Shown here one piece after another: positions 1 to 7,586 of a DNA stretch of 41,327 nucleotides. The notes under the pieces were generated by a model. It was not told the DNA's origin, did no database searches, and saw only the letters and a program-made list of their open reading frames with translations. The number at the start of each line of letters is the position of its first letter. Position 1 is the first letter of the stretch. The translations under genes were made by a program, and so were the position numbers. The stretch comes from Ectopseudomonas composti. Lineage in GTDB: Bacteria; Pseudomonadota; Gammaproteobacteria; Pseudomonadales; Pseudomonadaceae. The stretch covers positions 63,841 through 105,167 of the forward strand of contig NZ_FOWP01000018.1 in assembly GCF_900115475.1 (NCBI RefSeq), read 5' to 3'.

Positions 1-6
1 GAAGTT

Positions 7-214
7 CTTCACTGCCGTGTAGGCAGCTCAGAAAGTCTCGAGGTTCGGCGAGATCTCGAGCAGCCCCTTCACTGCCGTGTAGGCAGCTCAGAAAAACTGC
101 GGTAGCTGGGCGTTTTTGCGCGGCGACTTCACTGCCGTGTAGGCAGCTCAGAAACACACATCCGGGTTATTCATATCGGCGCGCTTCTTCACTGCCGTGT
201 AGGCAGCCCTAAAT
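7..214 (+). CRISPR. Type I-F CRISPR array, leader-distal end (4 repeats, 3 spacers)
   Basis: Repeats of 28 nt lie at 7-34, 67-94, 127-154 and 187-214, separated by three spacers of exactly 32 nt (35-66, 95-126, 155-186). Each repeat starts CTTCACTGCC and contains the CTGCC-GTGTA-GGCAG hairpin that forms the Cas6f (Csy4) handle in type I-F systems; the family consensus is known from P. aeruginosa and E. coli. The first three repeats are identical. The fourth keeps its first 21 bases and then degenerates (CCCTAAAT instead of CTCAGAAA). A decayed last repeat marks the leader-distal end, so the leader and newer spacers should lie left of position 1 and transcription should run on the plus strand. 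No cas gene is in the window. Confidence 0.96.
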
Positions 215-715
215 TCACTCCGCCAACGCACGAAACATCACATGGCAATCCACCAGTCCATGCCGGGCGTGGCGGTATGCCTTGGGCAAGGTGCCGACGA
301 TGGCGAAGCCGTGTTTCTGCCACAACGCCACAGCGACCGTGTTGGTCGCCACCACGCTGTTGAACTGCATGGCGCTGAAGCCCAGTTCGCGCGCGATTTC
401 CAGCGAATGGGTGCAGAGCTTGCCGGCGATGCCCTGGCCGCGCGCAGCGGGGGCCGTCATGTAGCCGCAGTTGCACACATGGTCGCCAGGGCCGGCGGCG
501 TTGGCCTTGATGTAGTAGGTGCCAAGGATCTGCCCGCCCTGCTCGGCGACAAAGGTGGCACGCGGCAGTTCTACCCAGGTTTTCCAGGCAGTTTCACGAT
601 CCATGTGCGGATCGAAGGCGTAGGTTTCCTGCGCCTGCACCACGTCTCGGATGATCGGCCAGACCTGATCGAAGTCGGCCATCTCGATAGGTCGAATGAT
701 CAACTCGACACTCAC
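215..715 (-). CDS. GNAT family N-acetyltransferase
   Basis: A 166-residue protein of the GNAT fold, transferring an acetyl group from acetyl-CoA to an amine. The beginning (SVELIIRPIEMADF) is the usual first strand and helix. The acetyl-CoA pyrophosphate loop is visible as ARGQGIAGKL in the middle, followed by a C-terminal NTVAVALWQKHGF segment typical of phosphinothricin- or RimI-like members. The substrate cannot be told from sequence. The start is a GTG at 715 that overlaps the stop of the upstream gamma-carbonic anhydrase gene (GTGA), so the two are probably co-translated. The stop codon directly abuts the degenerate last CRISPR repeat, so the two loci converge with no spacer DNA between them. 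Confidence 0.85.
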   Translation of the reverse strand: MSVELIIRPIEMADFDQVWPIIRDVVQAQETYAFDPHMDRETAWKTWVELPRATFVAEQGGQILGTYYIKANAAGPGDHVCNCGYMTAPAARGQGIAGKLCTHSLEIARELGFSAMQFNSVVATNTVAVALWQKHGFAIVGTLPKAYRHARHGLVDCHVMFRALAE

Positions 716-1254
716 TGATCGTAACCCTCGGCCAGGTGCAGATCCTTGAGCTTCACGTAGTTGCCAGCGGTATAGCTGAAGAAGTTGCGCTCCTTGTCGG
801 TCAGCGGGCGTGCCTGTTTCACTGGGCTGCCGACGTACAGGTAGCCGCTTTCCAGGCGTTTGCCCGGCGGCACCAGGCTGCCGGCACCGATGATCACCTC
901 GTCTTCGACCACCGCGCCGTCCATGACGATGCTGCCCATGCCGACCAGAATGCGGTTGCCCAGGGTGCAGCCATGCAGGGTGACCTTGTGCCCGACGGTC
1001 ACTTCATCACCGATGATCAGCGGGTAGCCATCGGGGTTGAACGGCCCGGCGTGGGTGATGTGCAGCACGCTGCTGTCCTGCACGCTGGTGCGCGCACCGA
1101 TGCGGATGCGGTGCATGTCGCCGCGGATCACGGTCAGCGGCCAGACCGAGCTGTCCTCGCCCAGCTCGACGTCGCCGATGACCACGGCGGAGGCGTCGAC
1201 GAAGACGCGCGCGCCCAGTTGTGGAACGTGCTGCTGGTATTTGCGAATCGCCAC
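712..1254 (-). CDS. Gamma-class carbonic anhydrase family protein
   Basis: A 180-residue left-handed beta-helix (hexapeptide-repeat) protein of the gamma-carbonic anhydrase/YrdA/PaaY family, predicted to be a cytoplasmic trimer binding zinc between subunits. Visible elements are the repeats VIGDVELGEDSSVWPLTVIRG, the histidine positions in HITHAG and VGHKVTLHGC, and a C-terminal helix. Members of this family do not all hydrate CO2, so the activity is uncertain. The start is taken as GTG at 1254: it has AGGAG eight bases upstream, whereas the longer open frame to 1398 would read into the divergent prlC. P. aeruginosa has the same neighbour pair (PA0066 beside prlC). It probably forms a two-gene operon with the GNAT gene. 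Confidence 0.85.
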   Translation of the reverse strand: MAIRKYQQHVPQLGARVFVDASAVVIGDVELGEDSSVWPLTVIRGDMHRIRIGARTSVQDSSVLHITHAGPFNPDGYPLIIGDEVTVGHKVTLHGCTLGNRILVGMGSIVMDGAVVEDEVIIGAGSLVPPGKRLESGYLYVGSPVKQARPLTDKERNFFSYTAGNYVKLKDLHLAEGYDQ

Positions 1255-1384
1255 GATAGAGGCTCCTGGGCTGCGGGAAAGCTTGATTGTAATTAAGATG
1301 GCCCCCATGTCTGTTGTTAGCGTGCTGGATTGCCTCGAATGCCAGCCAGCACAACACCGTTTCCTTCGCCATAGGTGCCTCGTC

Positions 1385-3433
1385 GTGACCGCGAACAATC
1401 CCCTGCTGCAAGACTTCGACCTGCCGCCCTACTCGCAGATCAAACCGCAACACGTCGAGCCCGCCGTCGACCAGATTCTCAAAGACAGCCGCGCCGCCAT
1501 CGCCAAGCTGCTGGAGCACCAGCAGGCCAACCCGAGCTGGGACGGCCTGGTACTGGCCCTGGATGAACTGGGCGCGCGCCTGGGTCGGGCCTGGAGCCCG
1601 GTGAGCCACCTCAATGCCGTATGCAACAGCGCTGAACTGCGTGCCGCCTACGAGGCCTGCCTGCCCAAGCTGTCGGAATACTGGACCGAGATGGGCCAGA
1701 ACAAGCCGCTGTTCGACGCCTATGACGCACTGGCCAAGAGCCCAGCTGCCGCCAGCTTCGACGTGGCGCAGCAGACCATCCTCGAACACGCCCTGCGTGA
1801 CTTCCGCCTGTCCGGCATCGACCTGCCGGCCGAGCAGCAGAAGCGCTACGGCGAAATCCAGATGCGCCTGTCCGAGCTGACCAGCAAGTTCTCCAACCAG
1901 TTGCTCGACGCCACCCAGGCCTGGACCAAGCAGGTCACCGATGAGGCCGCGCTGAACGGCCTGACCGACTCGGCCAAGGCGCAGATGAAGCAGGCTGCCG
2001 AAACCAAGGGCCTGGACGGCTGGCTGATCACCCTGGAATTCCCCAGCTACTACGCGGTGATGACCTACGCCGACGACCGCGCGCTGCGCGAAGAGCTGTA
2101 CGCCGCCTACTGCACCCGCGCCTCCGACCAGGGGCCGAATGCCGGGCAAAACGACAACGGCCCGCTGATGGCCGAGATTCTCGACCTGCGCCAGGAGCTG
2201 GCGCGCCTGCTCGGCTTCGCCAACTACAGCGAACTGAGCCTGGCCAGCAAGATGGCCGAGAACACCGATCAGGTGCTGAGCTTCCTGCGTGACCTGGCGG
2301 TGCGCAGCAAGCCGTTCGCCGAACAGGATCTGGCCGAACTCAAGGCCTTCGCCGCCGAGCAGGGCCTGAACGACCTGCAGAGCTGGGACGTCGGATACTA
2401 CAGCGAGCGCCTGCGCCAGCAGCGCTACAGCATCTCCCAGGAAGAAGTGCGCGCCTGGTTCCCGGTGGACAAGGTGCTGAGCGGCCTGTTCGCCATCGTG
2501 CAGAAGCTCTACGGCATCGAGATTCGCGAGCTGAAAGGCTTCGACACCTGGCACCCCGACGTGCGCCTGTTCGAGATTCAGGAGAACGGCCAGCACGTCG
2601 GCCGCTTCTTCTTCGACCTCTATGCCCGCGCCAACAAGCGTGGCGGCGCCTGGATGGACGGCGCCCGCGACAAGCGCCGCAGTGCCGATGGCAGCCTGAT
2701 CAGCCCGGTGGCCAATCTGGTGTGCAATTTCACCCCGCCGGTCGGCGGCAAGCCGGCGCTGCTGACCCACGACGAGGTCACCACGCTGTTCCACGAATTC
2801 GGCCATGGCCTGCATCACCTGCTGACCCGCGTCGAGCATGCCGGCGCCTCGGGCATCAACGGTGTGGCCTGGGATGCGGTCGAGCTGCCGAGCCAGTTCA
2901 TGGAGAACTGGTGCTGGGAGCCGGACGGCCTGGCGCTGATCTCCGGCCACCATGAAACCGGCGAGGCGCTGCCGCAGGCCATGCTGGACAAGATGCTGGC
3001 GGCGAAGAACTTCCAGTCCGGGCTGATGATGGTGCGCCAGCTGGAGTTCTCGCTGTTCGACTTCGAGCTGCACGCCACCCACGGCGACGGTCGCAGCGCG
3101 TTGGACGTGATCGAGGCGATCCGTAGCGAAGTCTCGGTGCTGCGCCCGCCGGCTTACAACCGCTTCGCCAACGGCTTCGCGCACATCTTCGCCGGTGGCT
3201 ATGCGGCCGGTTACTACAGCTACAAGTGGGCCGAAGTGCTCAGCGCCGATGCCTTCTCCAAGTTCGAGGAAGAAGGCGTGTTCAACGCCGATACCGGCCG
3301 CGCCTTCCGTGAAGCCATCCTCGCCCGTGGCGGCTCGCAGGCGCCGATGGTGCTGTTCGTCGACTTCCGTGGCCGTGAGCCGAGCATCGACGCCCTGCTG
3401 CGTCACCTCGGCCTGAGCCAGGAGGCGGCATGA
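1385..3433 (+). CDS. prlC: Oligopeptidase A (M3 zinc metallopeptidase)
   Basis: A 682-residue cytoplasmic peptidase of family M3 (thimet oligopeptidase type; E. coli OpdA is 680 residues). It cleaves short peptides, including signal-peptide remnants. The zinc motif HEFGH lies at residues 470-474, almost the same position as in E. coli, with the third ligand expected in the following ENWCWEP region. The family's C-terminal FAGGYAAGYYSYKWAEVL segment is present. The start is GTG at 1385 (protein begins MTANNPLLQDF), weakly preceded by AGGTGCC; the longer open frame from 1037 runs over the divergent carbonic anhydrase gene and is not homologous. The stop overlaps the start of yheV (ATGA), so translation is probably coupled. 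Confidence 0.96.
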   Translation: MTANNPLLQDFDLPPYSQIKPQHVEPAVDQILKDSRAAIAKLLEHQQANPSWDGLVLALDELGARLGRAWSPVSHLNAVCNSAELRAAYEACLPKLSEYWTEMGQNKPLFDAYDALAKSPAAASFDVAQQTILEHALRDFRLSGIDLPAEQQKRYGEIQMRLSELTSKFSNQLLDATQAWTKQVTDEAALNGLTDSAKAQMKQAAETKGLDGWLITLEFPSYYAVMTYADDRALREELYAAYCTRASDQGPNAGQNDNGPLMAEILDLRQELARLLGFANYSELSLASKMAENTDQVLSFLRDLAVRSKPFAEQDLAELKAFAAEQGLNDLQSWDVGYYSERLRQQRYSISQEEVRAWFPVDKVLSGLFAIVQKLYGIEIRELKGFDTWHPDVRLFEIQENGQHVGRFFFDLYARANKRGGAWMDGARDKRRSADGSLISPVANLVCNFTPPVGGKPALLTHDEVTTLFHEFGHGLHHLLTRVEHAGASGINGVAWDAVELPSQFMENWCWEPDGLALISGHHETGEALPQAMLDKMLAAKNFQSGLMMVRQLEFSLFDFELHATHGDGRSALDVIEAIRSEVSVLRPPAYNRFANGFAHIFAGGYAAGYYSYKWAEVLSADAFSKFEEEGVFNADTGRAFREAILARGGSQAPMVLFVDFRGREPSIDALLRHLGLSQEAA

Positions 3434-3717
3434 GCGACACACCAGTGAATGCCACCCCGAAACGCTTCATCGCCGGCGCCGTGTGCCCGGCGTGCAGCGA
3501 GACCGACAGCATCAAGATGTGGAACGTCGACGGCGTGCCGCACCGTGAATGCGTCAAGTGCGGCTATGCCGACACCCTCGACGCGCGCGGCAACTCGGTG
3601 CCCAAGGAGATCCCCACGCGGGTCAACGTCAGTGGCCTTAAACCCAAGGCCGCCGACCCCAATGTGCAGGCGGTGCAGTTCTTCCCCAACCCGAAGCTGA
3701 AAAAGCCCAGCGAGTGA
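3430..3717 (+). CDS. yheV: YheV family putative zinc-ribbon protein
   Basis: A small 95-residue protein with two Cys-x2-Cys knuckles, CPAC near residue 20 and CVKC near residue 37, forming a predicted zinc ribbon. The rest is short and polar, ending in a lysine-rich tail. It belongs to the YheV family (DUF2387-type), which sits directly downstream of prlC in many gammaproteobacteria. Its function is not known. It overlaps prlC by 4 nt (ATGA), which fixes the start. A putative metal-binding role comes only from the cysteine pattern. Confidence 0.88.
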   Translation: MSDTPVNATPKRFIAGAVCPACSETDSIKMWNVDGVPHRECVKCGYADTLDARGNSVPKEIPTRVNVSGLKPKAADPNVQAVQFFPNPKLKKPSE

Positions 3718-3745
3718 TCCGTAGCGCGTAGCCGCTCGGTATCTG

Positions 3746-3927
3746 CGTAGGGTGGGTTAGCGGCGCCGAACACCTATCTCGCCAGCGCCAGAAGAAGCAG
3801 CGCGCTCGGATGGCCGCCCCACGTAACCCACCAGGCGATAGAACGTGTGGCGCCGATGGTGGGTTACGCCGCAGCGGGCACAGCGGGTGTTTCAACAATG
3901 CATGGCAGGCGGCTAACCCACCCTACG
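3746..3927. repeat. Nested intergenic inverted repeat (GTAGGGTGGGTTAGC family)
   Basis: The gap between yheV and the convergent AraC gene (3718-3969) holds a nested palindromic element. The outer arms, CGTAGGGTGGGTTAGC at 3746-3761 and its exact complement at 3912-3927, are 16 bp each. Inner arms CGTAACCCACCA at 3822-3833 and TGGTGGGTTACG at 3857-3868 are also exact. Related CGTAGGGTGGG cores occur at 10186-10196 and 26593-26620. This looks like a dispersed non-coding repeat. It may also terminate transcription from both sides; no U-run is present. Confidence 0.8.
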
Positions 3928-3969
3928 AATCGGGGCGATTGCTGCAGGCGAGTTGTACTCGCCTCGACC

Positions 3970-4761
3970 TTACTCGCGGAAAAATTCACCGGGTGTTGCG
4001 CCGAACTGGCGGCGAAAGGCGGCGATAAAGGCCGATAACGAGTCATAGCCGCAGGCCAGCGCCACGTCGGTGACGCGCTCGCCCTGCTCCAGCGGAGTCA
4101 GCGCATCGAGCAGGCGTTGGCGCTGGCGCCAGACGCGGAAACTCAAACCGGTTTCGCGTAGAAACAGCCGGCTCAGGGTCTTTTCCGACACTCCCAGGCG
4201 TTCGCCCCATTCGCCCAGGCCCAGCTGGCGCAGCGTCGCATCCCCCAGCCCCTGACACACCTCGCGCAGCCGCGCGTCCTGCGGCAACGGCAGCATCAGC
4301 GCGACGTCCGGGGCCGCACGCAATTCGTCCAGCAACACGGCGGCCAGCCTGCCCGGCGCGCCCTGCTCGTCATATTCGGCCGGCAGCGCACTGAAACCGC
4401 GAATCAGCTCGCGCAGCAGCGGGCTGACTGCCAGCACCCGACACGCGTCCGGCCCCCAGGGCACTGCACTGCCGTCGATGTACAGGCTGCGCATCTCGGT
4501 GCGCGGCGAGCTGAATACCTGGTGCTCGACACCCGCCGGCACCCACACCGCCCGCTGCGGCGGGGCAACGAAGCGCGCGCCAGCGGTCTGCACCTCGAGC
4601 ACCCCGGCAATGGCGTAGGACAGCTGCACCCAAGGGTGCGTATGACGGAAGGTCAGGGCGCGGTTGGTCAGCGATTCGGTGCGGCCATAGAGCGGCCGAG
4701 GCAGGCTCGTTAGCTCGGGCAGGCTGCGATGCAGGGTGGCAGATTGTCTGTTTGGCGACAC
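3970..4761 (-). CDS. AraC family transcriptional regulator with N-terminal cupin domain
   Basis: A 263-residue regulator. The N-terminal half has the AraC-type cupin pattern (FRHTHPWVQLSYAIAGVLEV, then VWVPAGVEHQVF). The C-terminal 90 residues hold two helix-turn-helix motifs (WGERLGVSEKTLSRLFLRETGLSF, then VTDVALACGYDSLSAFIAAFRRQFGATPGEFF). This resembles NimR/YdeO-like AraC proteins that often sit divergent from a transporter they control; here the divergent gene is the bile acid:sodium symporter-like transporter at 4843. The start is taken as GTG at 4761 (protein begins SPNRQSATLHRSLPEL). The ribosome binding site is weak, so the start is uncertain by a few residues. The ligand is unknown. 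Confidence 0.85.
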   Translation of the reverse strand: MSPNRQSATLHRSLPELTSLPRPLYGRTESLTNRALTFRHTHPWVQLSYAIAGVLEVQTAGARFVAPPQRAVWVPAGVEHQVFSSPRTEMRSLYIDGSAVPWGPDACRVLAVSPLLRELIRGFSALPAEYDEQGAPGRLAAVLLDELRAAPDVALMLPLPQDARLREVCQGLGDATLRQLGLGEWGERLGVSEKTLSRLFLRETGLSFRVWRQRQRLLDALTPLEQGERVTDVALACGYDSLSAFIAAFRRQFGATPGEFFRE

Positions 4762-4842
4762 TTGCTGGCTCTTTAGCGTTAGCCGGAAATTTTCGACGAC
4801 GATAGTCTGGCGTCCTCCTGTATCGCAAGTCCGAGATTCGCC

Positions 4843-5835
4843 ATGTTCCTGCGCCGCCTGCTGCCCGACAATTTCACCCTGACCCTGCTCGCCGTGGTGC
4901 TCGCTGCCACGCTGTTGCCGGCCAGTGGTCAGATCGCCACGATCTTCGAATGGATCACCAACCTGGCCATCGCCCTGCTGTTCTTCATGCACGGCGCCAA
5001 ACTGTCGCGACAAGCAATTCTTGCTGGCGCCGGGCACTGGCGTCTGCACCTGCTGGTGTTCGCCTGCACCTTCATCCTCTTCCCGTTGCTCGGCCTGGCG
5101 CTCAGGCCGGCGCTTGAGCCGCTGCTGGGCAAAGAGCTGTACCTGGGCATGCTCTACCTGTGCGCCCTGCCGGCCACCGTGCAATCGGCCATCGCCTTCA
5201 CCTCGCTGGCGCGCGGCAACATCCCCGCGGCGATCTGCAGCGCGGCAGCCTCCAGCCTGCTGGGTATCTTCCTCACGCCGCTGCTGGTGGCCTTCCTGAT
5301 GGGCGTGCAAGGTGACAACGGCTCGACCCTCGATGCCATCGGCAAGATCAGCCTGCAGTTGCTGCTGCCGTTCGTTCTCGGCCAGATCGCCCAGCGCTGG
5401 ATCGGCGGCTGGGTCAACCAGAACAAGAGCTGGCTGAAGTACGTCGACCAGAGCTCGATCCTGCTGGTGGTCTACACCGCCTTCAGCGCCGCGGTGATTG
5501 GCGGCCTGTGGCAGCAGGTGCCGCTGGTCACCCTGCTGCTGGTGATTGCCGCCTGCTGCGTGCTGCTGGCCCTGGCCCTGGTGCTCACCCACCTGCTGGG
5601 CAAATGGCTGGGTTTCAGCCTGGAAGACCGCATCACCATTCTCTTCTGCGGCTCGAAGAAGAGCCTGGCCACCGGCGTGCCGATGGCCCAGGTACTGTTC
5701 GCCGGCAGCGCCATCGGCGTGCTGATCCTGCCGCTGATGCTGTTCCACCAGATCCAGCTGATGGTCTGCGCGGTATTGGCGCAGCGCTACTCGCGTCGCC
5801 AGGAAGACGTCGCCAGTCTGCAGAGCGCTTCCTAA
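4843..5835 (+). CDS. Bile acid:sodium symporter-like (SBF-like) transporter
   Basis: A 330-residue inner-membrane protein made almost wholly of hydrophobic segments (about 9-10 predicted helices). It matches the SBF-like branch of the BASS family (bacterial YfeH/human SLC10A7 type): LPDNFTLTLLAVVLAATLLP at the start, the PATVQSAIAFTSLARGN segment in the first repeat, and the conserved FCGSKKSLATGVPMA in the second repeat, which marks the crossover region. Family members move organic anions with sodium, but the substrate here is unknown. It is divergent from an AraC regulator across an 81-bp gap, which suggests inducible expression. The start ATG at 4843 has only a weak ribosome binding site. 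Confidence 0.85.
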   Translation: MFLRRLLPDNFTLTLLAVVLAATLLPASGQIATIFEWITNLAIALLFFMHGAKLSRQAILAGAGHWRLHLLVFACTFILFPLLGLALRPALEPLLGKELYLGMLYLCALPATVQSAIAFTSLARGNIPAAICSAAASSLLGIFLTPLLVAFLMGVQGDNGSTLDAIGKISLQLLLPFVLGQIAQRWIGGWVNQNKSWLKYVDQSSILLVVYTAFSAAVIGGLWQQVPLVTLLLVIAACCVLLALALVLTHLLGKWLGFSLEDRITILFCGSKKSLATGVPMAQVLFAGSAIGVLILPLMLFHQIQLMVCAVLAQRYSRRQEDVASLQSAS

Positions 5836-5885
5836 ACGCGTCGGCGATGGGTTAGCGTGGGCCACCCTCGCTCACAAGGATGTCC

Positions 5886-6392
5886 ATGCGCCCTCTCGCC
5901 TACCTGATCGGCGCGGCCCTGCTCGGTGCCGCGCCCGCCGCCAGTGCTGCAGAGTTCGGCCAGTCGATCTACGCCGGGATGAACGCCCGCTTCGATACCG
6001 CCACGACGCCGCCCTATCAGAATCTTGAACCCGAGCTGCGCATCTTGCTGCAGTCGAAAAAGGCCTACAGCACCCGCAACCACTTCTGCATCGTCGGTTA
6101 CCGTTGGCCGGACGGTCATTCCTTTGCCTCCGTGCACTGGCGCGAAGGCGGGCTGATCGTGCGCTGGTATGGCGGCACGAGCTGGGCGGACGATGAGTTC
6201 GAGTGGTACTTCAACAAGGCCGTCAACCTGCAGACCGGCGTGATCGATGCCGATGATCCACAAGGCAGCACCTTCCTGGTCACCCTTCGCCAGGCAAACG
6301 GCACGCTGGAAGATTGCCGCCGCTACGGCCGCCAGTACGTGGTCGAGCCCTTTACCCCACCGCCGCCACCACCGGTCGAAGAGGACTATTGA
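5886..6392 (+). CDS. Hypothetical secreted protein with proline-rich tail
   Basis: A 168-residue protein I cannot assign to a named family. Residues 1-21 form a clear signal peptide (hydrophobic core LAYLIGAALLGAA, cleavage at ASA/A). The mature part has two cysteines (HFCIVGYRWPDG and LEDCRRYG) that could pair in the periplasm, many aromatic residues, and ends with a run of six prolines followed by VEEDY. The ATG at 5886 is preferred over the one at 5880 because AAGGA at 5876-5880 lies five bases upstream of it and overlaps the earlier ATG. It follows the transporter gene by 50 bp and may be co-transcribed with it. Confidence 0.7.
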   Translation: MRPLAYLIGAALLGAAPAASAAEFGQSIYAGMNARFDTATTPPYQNLEPELRILLQSKKAYSTRNHFCIVGYRWPDGHSFASVHWREGGLIVRWYGGTSWADDEFEWYFNKAVNLQTGVIDADDPQGSTFLVTLRQANGTLEDCRRYGRQYVVEPFTPPPPPPVEEDY

Positions 6393-6425
6393 CCGGCGCG
6401 TAGCACTGGCGCGGATTGGACAACC

Positions 6426-6453
6426 CATATACTGTTCATGCATACAGTATATG
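6426..6453 (+). promoter_or_regulatory. LexA (SOS) box upstream of radical SAM gene
   Basis: CTGT-N8-ACAG at 6432-6447 is an exact match to the gammaproteobacterial LexA core. The flanking bases extend the symmetry to ten-base arms, CATATACTGT at 6426-6435 and ACAGTATATG at 6444-6453. It ends 11 bp before the ATG at 6465, a repressing position. The P. aeruginosa homologue PA0069 is, to my recollection, a listed SOS gene. Confidence 0.9.
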
Positions 6454-6464
6454 GAGCGTTTCAT

Positions 6465-7526
6465 ATGTCCCTGAATCTGCCGCCGCGCGGTCGCGGCACC
6501 GCCAGCAACCCGCACAACCGCTACGCGCCAACCCGCTCGCAGCAGGAAGATGACGGTTGGTATCAGGACGAGACGCCGCAAAGCCGTGCCACCGAAGTGC
6601 GCAAGGAAAAGGCGAAGACGGCGATCACCCGCAACAACTCGCCGGATGTGGGCTTCGACCGTTCGGTGAACCCCTACCGTGGCTGTGAACATGGCTGTAT
6701 CTACTGTTTCGCCAGGCCGACTCACGCCTACTGGGACATGTCGCCCGGCATCGATTTCGAAACCCGTCTGATCGCCAAGACCAACCTGGCCGAACGCCTC
6801 GAAGAGCAGTTGCAGAAACCGGGTTATATACCGCAGCCGATTGCCCTGGGCATGAATACCGACGCCTACCAGCCCATCGAGCGTGAACAGCGCCTGACCC
6901 GCCAGACCCTGGAAATCCTGCTGCGCTACAAGCACCCGCTGCACCTCATCACCAAGGGCTCGTTGATCCTGCGCGACCTCGACCTGCTCAGCGAGCTGGC
7001 CCACCACAACCTGGTCAGCGTGGCCTTCAGCCTGACCACCCTGGATGACGAACTGAAACGCATCATGGAGCCGCGCACTGCCGCCCCAGCGGCGCGCCTG
7101 CGGGCGATGCGCACGCTGCACGAAGCCGGCATACCGGTGAGCGTGATGTGCGCACCGATGATTCCGCAGATCAACGACATGGAGCTGGAGGCGCTACTCG
7201 AAGCTGCCCGTGATGCCGGCGCCCGCTCGGCAGGTTACGTGCTGCTGCGCCTGCCACTGGAGATTGCCGGGTTGTTCGAAGAATGGCTGCAGGTGCACTT
7301 CCCAGACCGGGCCGCGCACGTGATGAGCCTGATTCGCCAGAGCCGCGGCGGCAAGAATTACGACAGCCGCTTCGGCAGCCGCATGCGTGGCGAGGGCCAG
7401 TTCGCCGACTTGCTGGAGCAGCGCTTTCGCCTGGCGCGGCGCAAGCTCGGCCTGGACCGGCGCGGCAGCGTGATGCTGGACTGTTCGCAGTTCTGCCCGC
7501 CGGGCGCGCAATTGAGCCTGCTCTGA
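6465..7526 (+). CDS. PA0069 family radical SAM protein, SOS-controlled
   Basis: A 353-residue radical SAM enzyme. The iron-sulfur motif Cys-x3-Cys-x2-Cys is at residues 74, 78 and 81 (RGCEHGCIYCFARP), followed by a TIM-barrel-like sequence and the C-terminal GGKNYDSRFGSRMRG segment of the PA0069 family. It is related to the SplB-like Fe4S4 group that includes spore photoproduct lyase, but the reaction of this branch is unknown. The LexA box just upstream suggests a role in the DNA damage response. ATG 6465 is chosen because GGAG lies eight bases upstream; an ATG at 6438 lies inside the LexA box and is unlikely to be used. It is followed after 60 bp by mtlR. Confidence 0.92.
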   Translation: MSLNLPPRGRGTASNPHNRYAPTRSQQEDDGWYQDETPQSRATEVRKEKAKTAITRNNSPDVGFDRSVNPYRGCEHGCIYCFARPTHAYWDMSPGIDFETRLIAKTNLAERLEEQLQKPGYIPQPIALGMNTDAYQPIEREQRLTRQTLEILLRYKHPLHLITKGSLILRDLDLLSELAHHNLVSVAFSLTTLDDELKRIMEPRTAAPAARLRAMRTLHEAGIPVSVMCAPMIPQINDMELEALLEAARDAGARSAGYVLLRLPLEIAGLFEEWLQVHFPDRAAHVMSLIRQSRGGKNYDSRFGSRMRGEGQFADLLEQRFRLARRKLGLDRRGSVMLDCSQFCPPGAQLSLL

Positions 7527-7586
7527 CTTGGCAGCCCGTCTCGATATGTTAAAAGGTGGTGATCGAGGTACTGACCGACGACGACC

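Noticed and set aside
1007..3442. Long open frame (811 codons) on the minus strand opposite prlC
   Set aside because: It is the antisense of a clear M3 peptidase with HEFGH, has low-complexity Gly/Ala/Gln/His composition typical of antisense frames in GC-rich DNA, and no ribosome binding site.
4762..5865. N-terminal extension of the AraC frame across the transporter gene
   Set aside because: The extension is Gln/Gly-rich antisense of the symporter-like gene; AraC homology begins only near residue 1 of the 4761 start.
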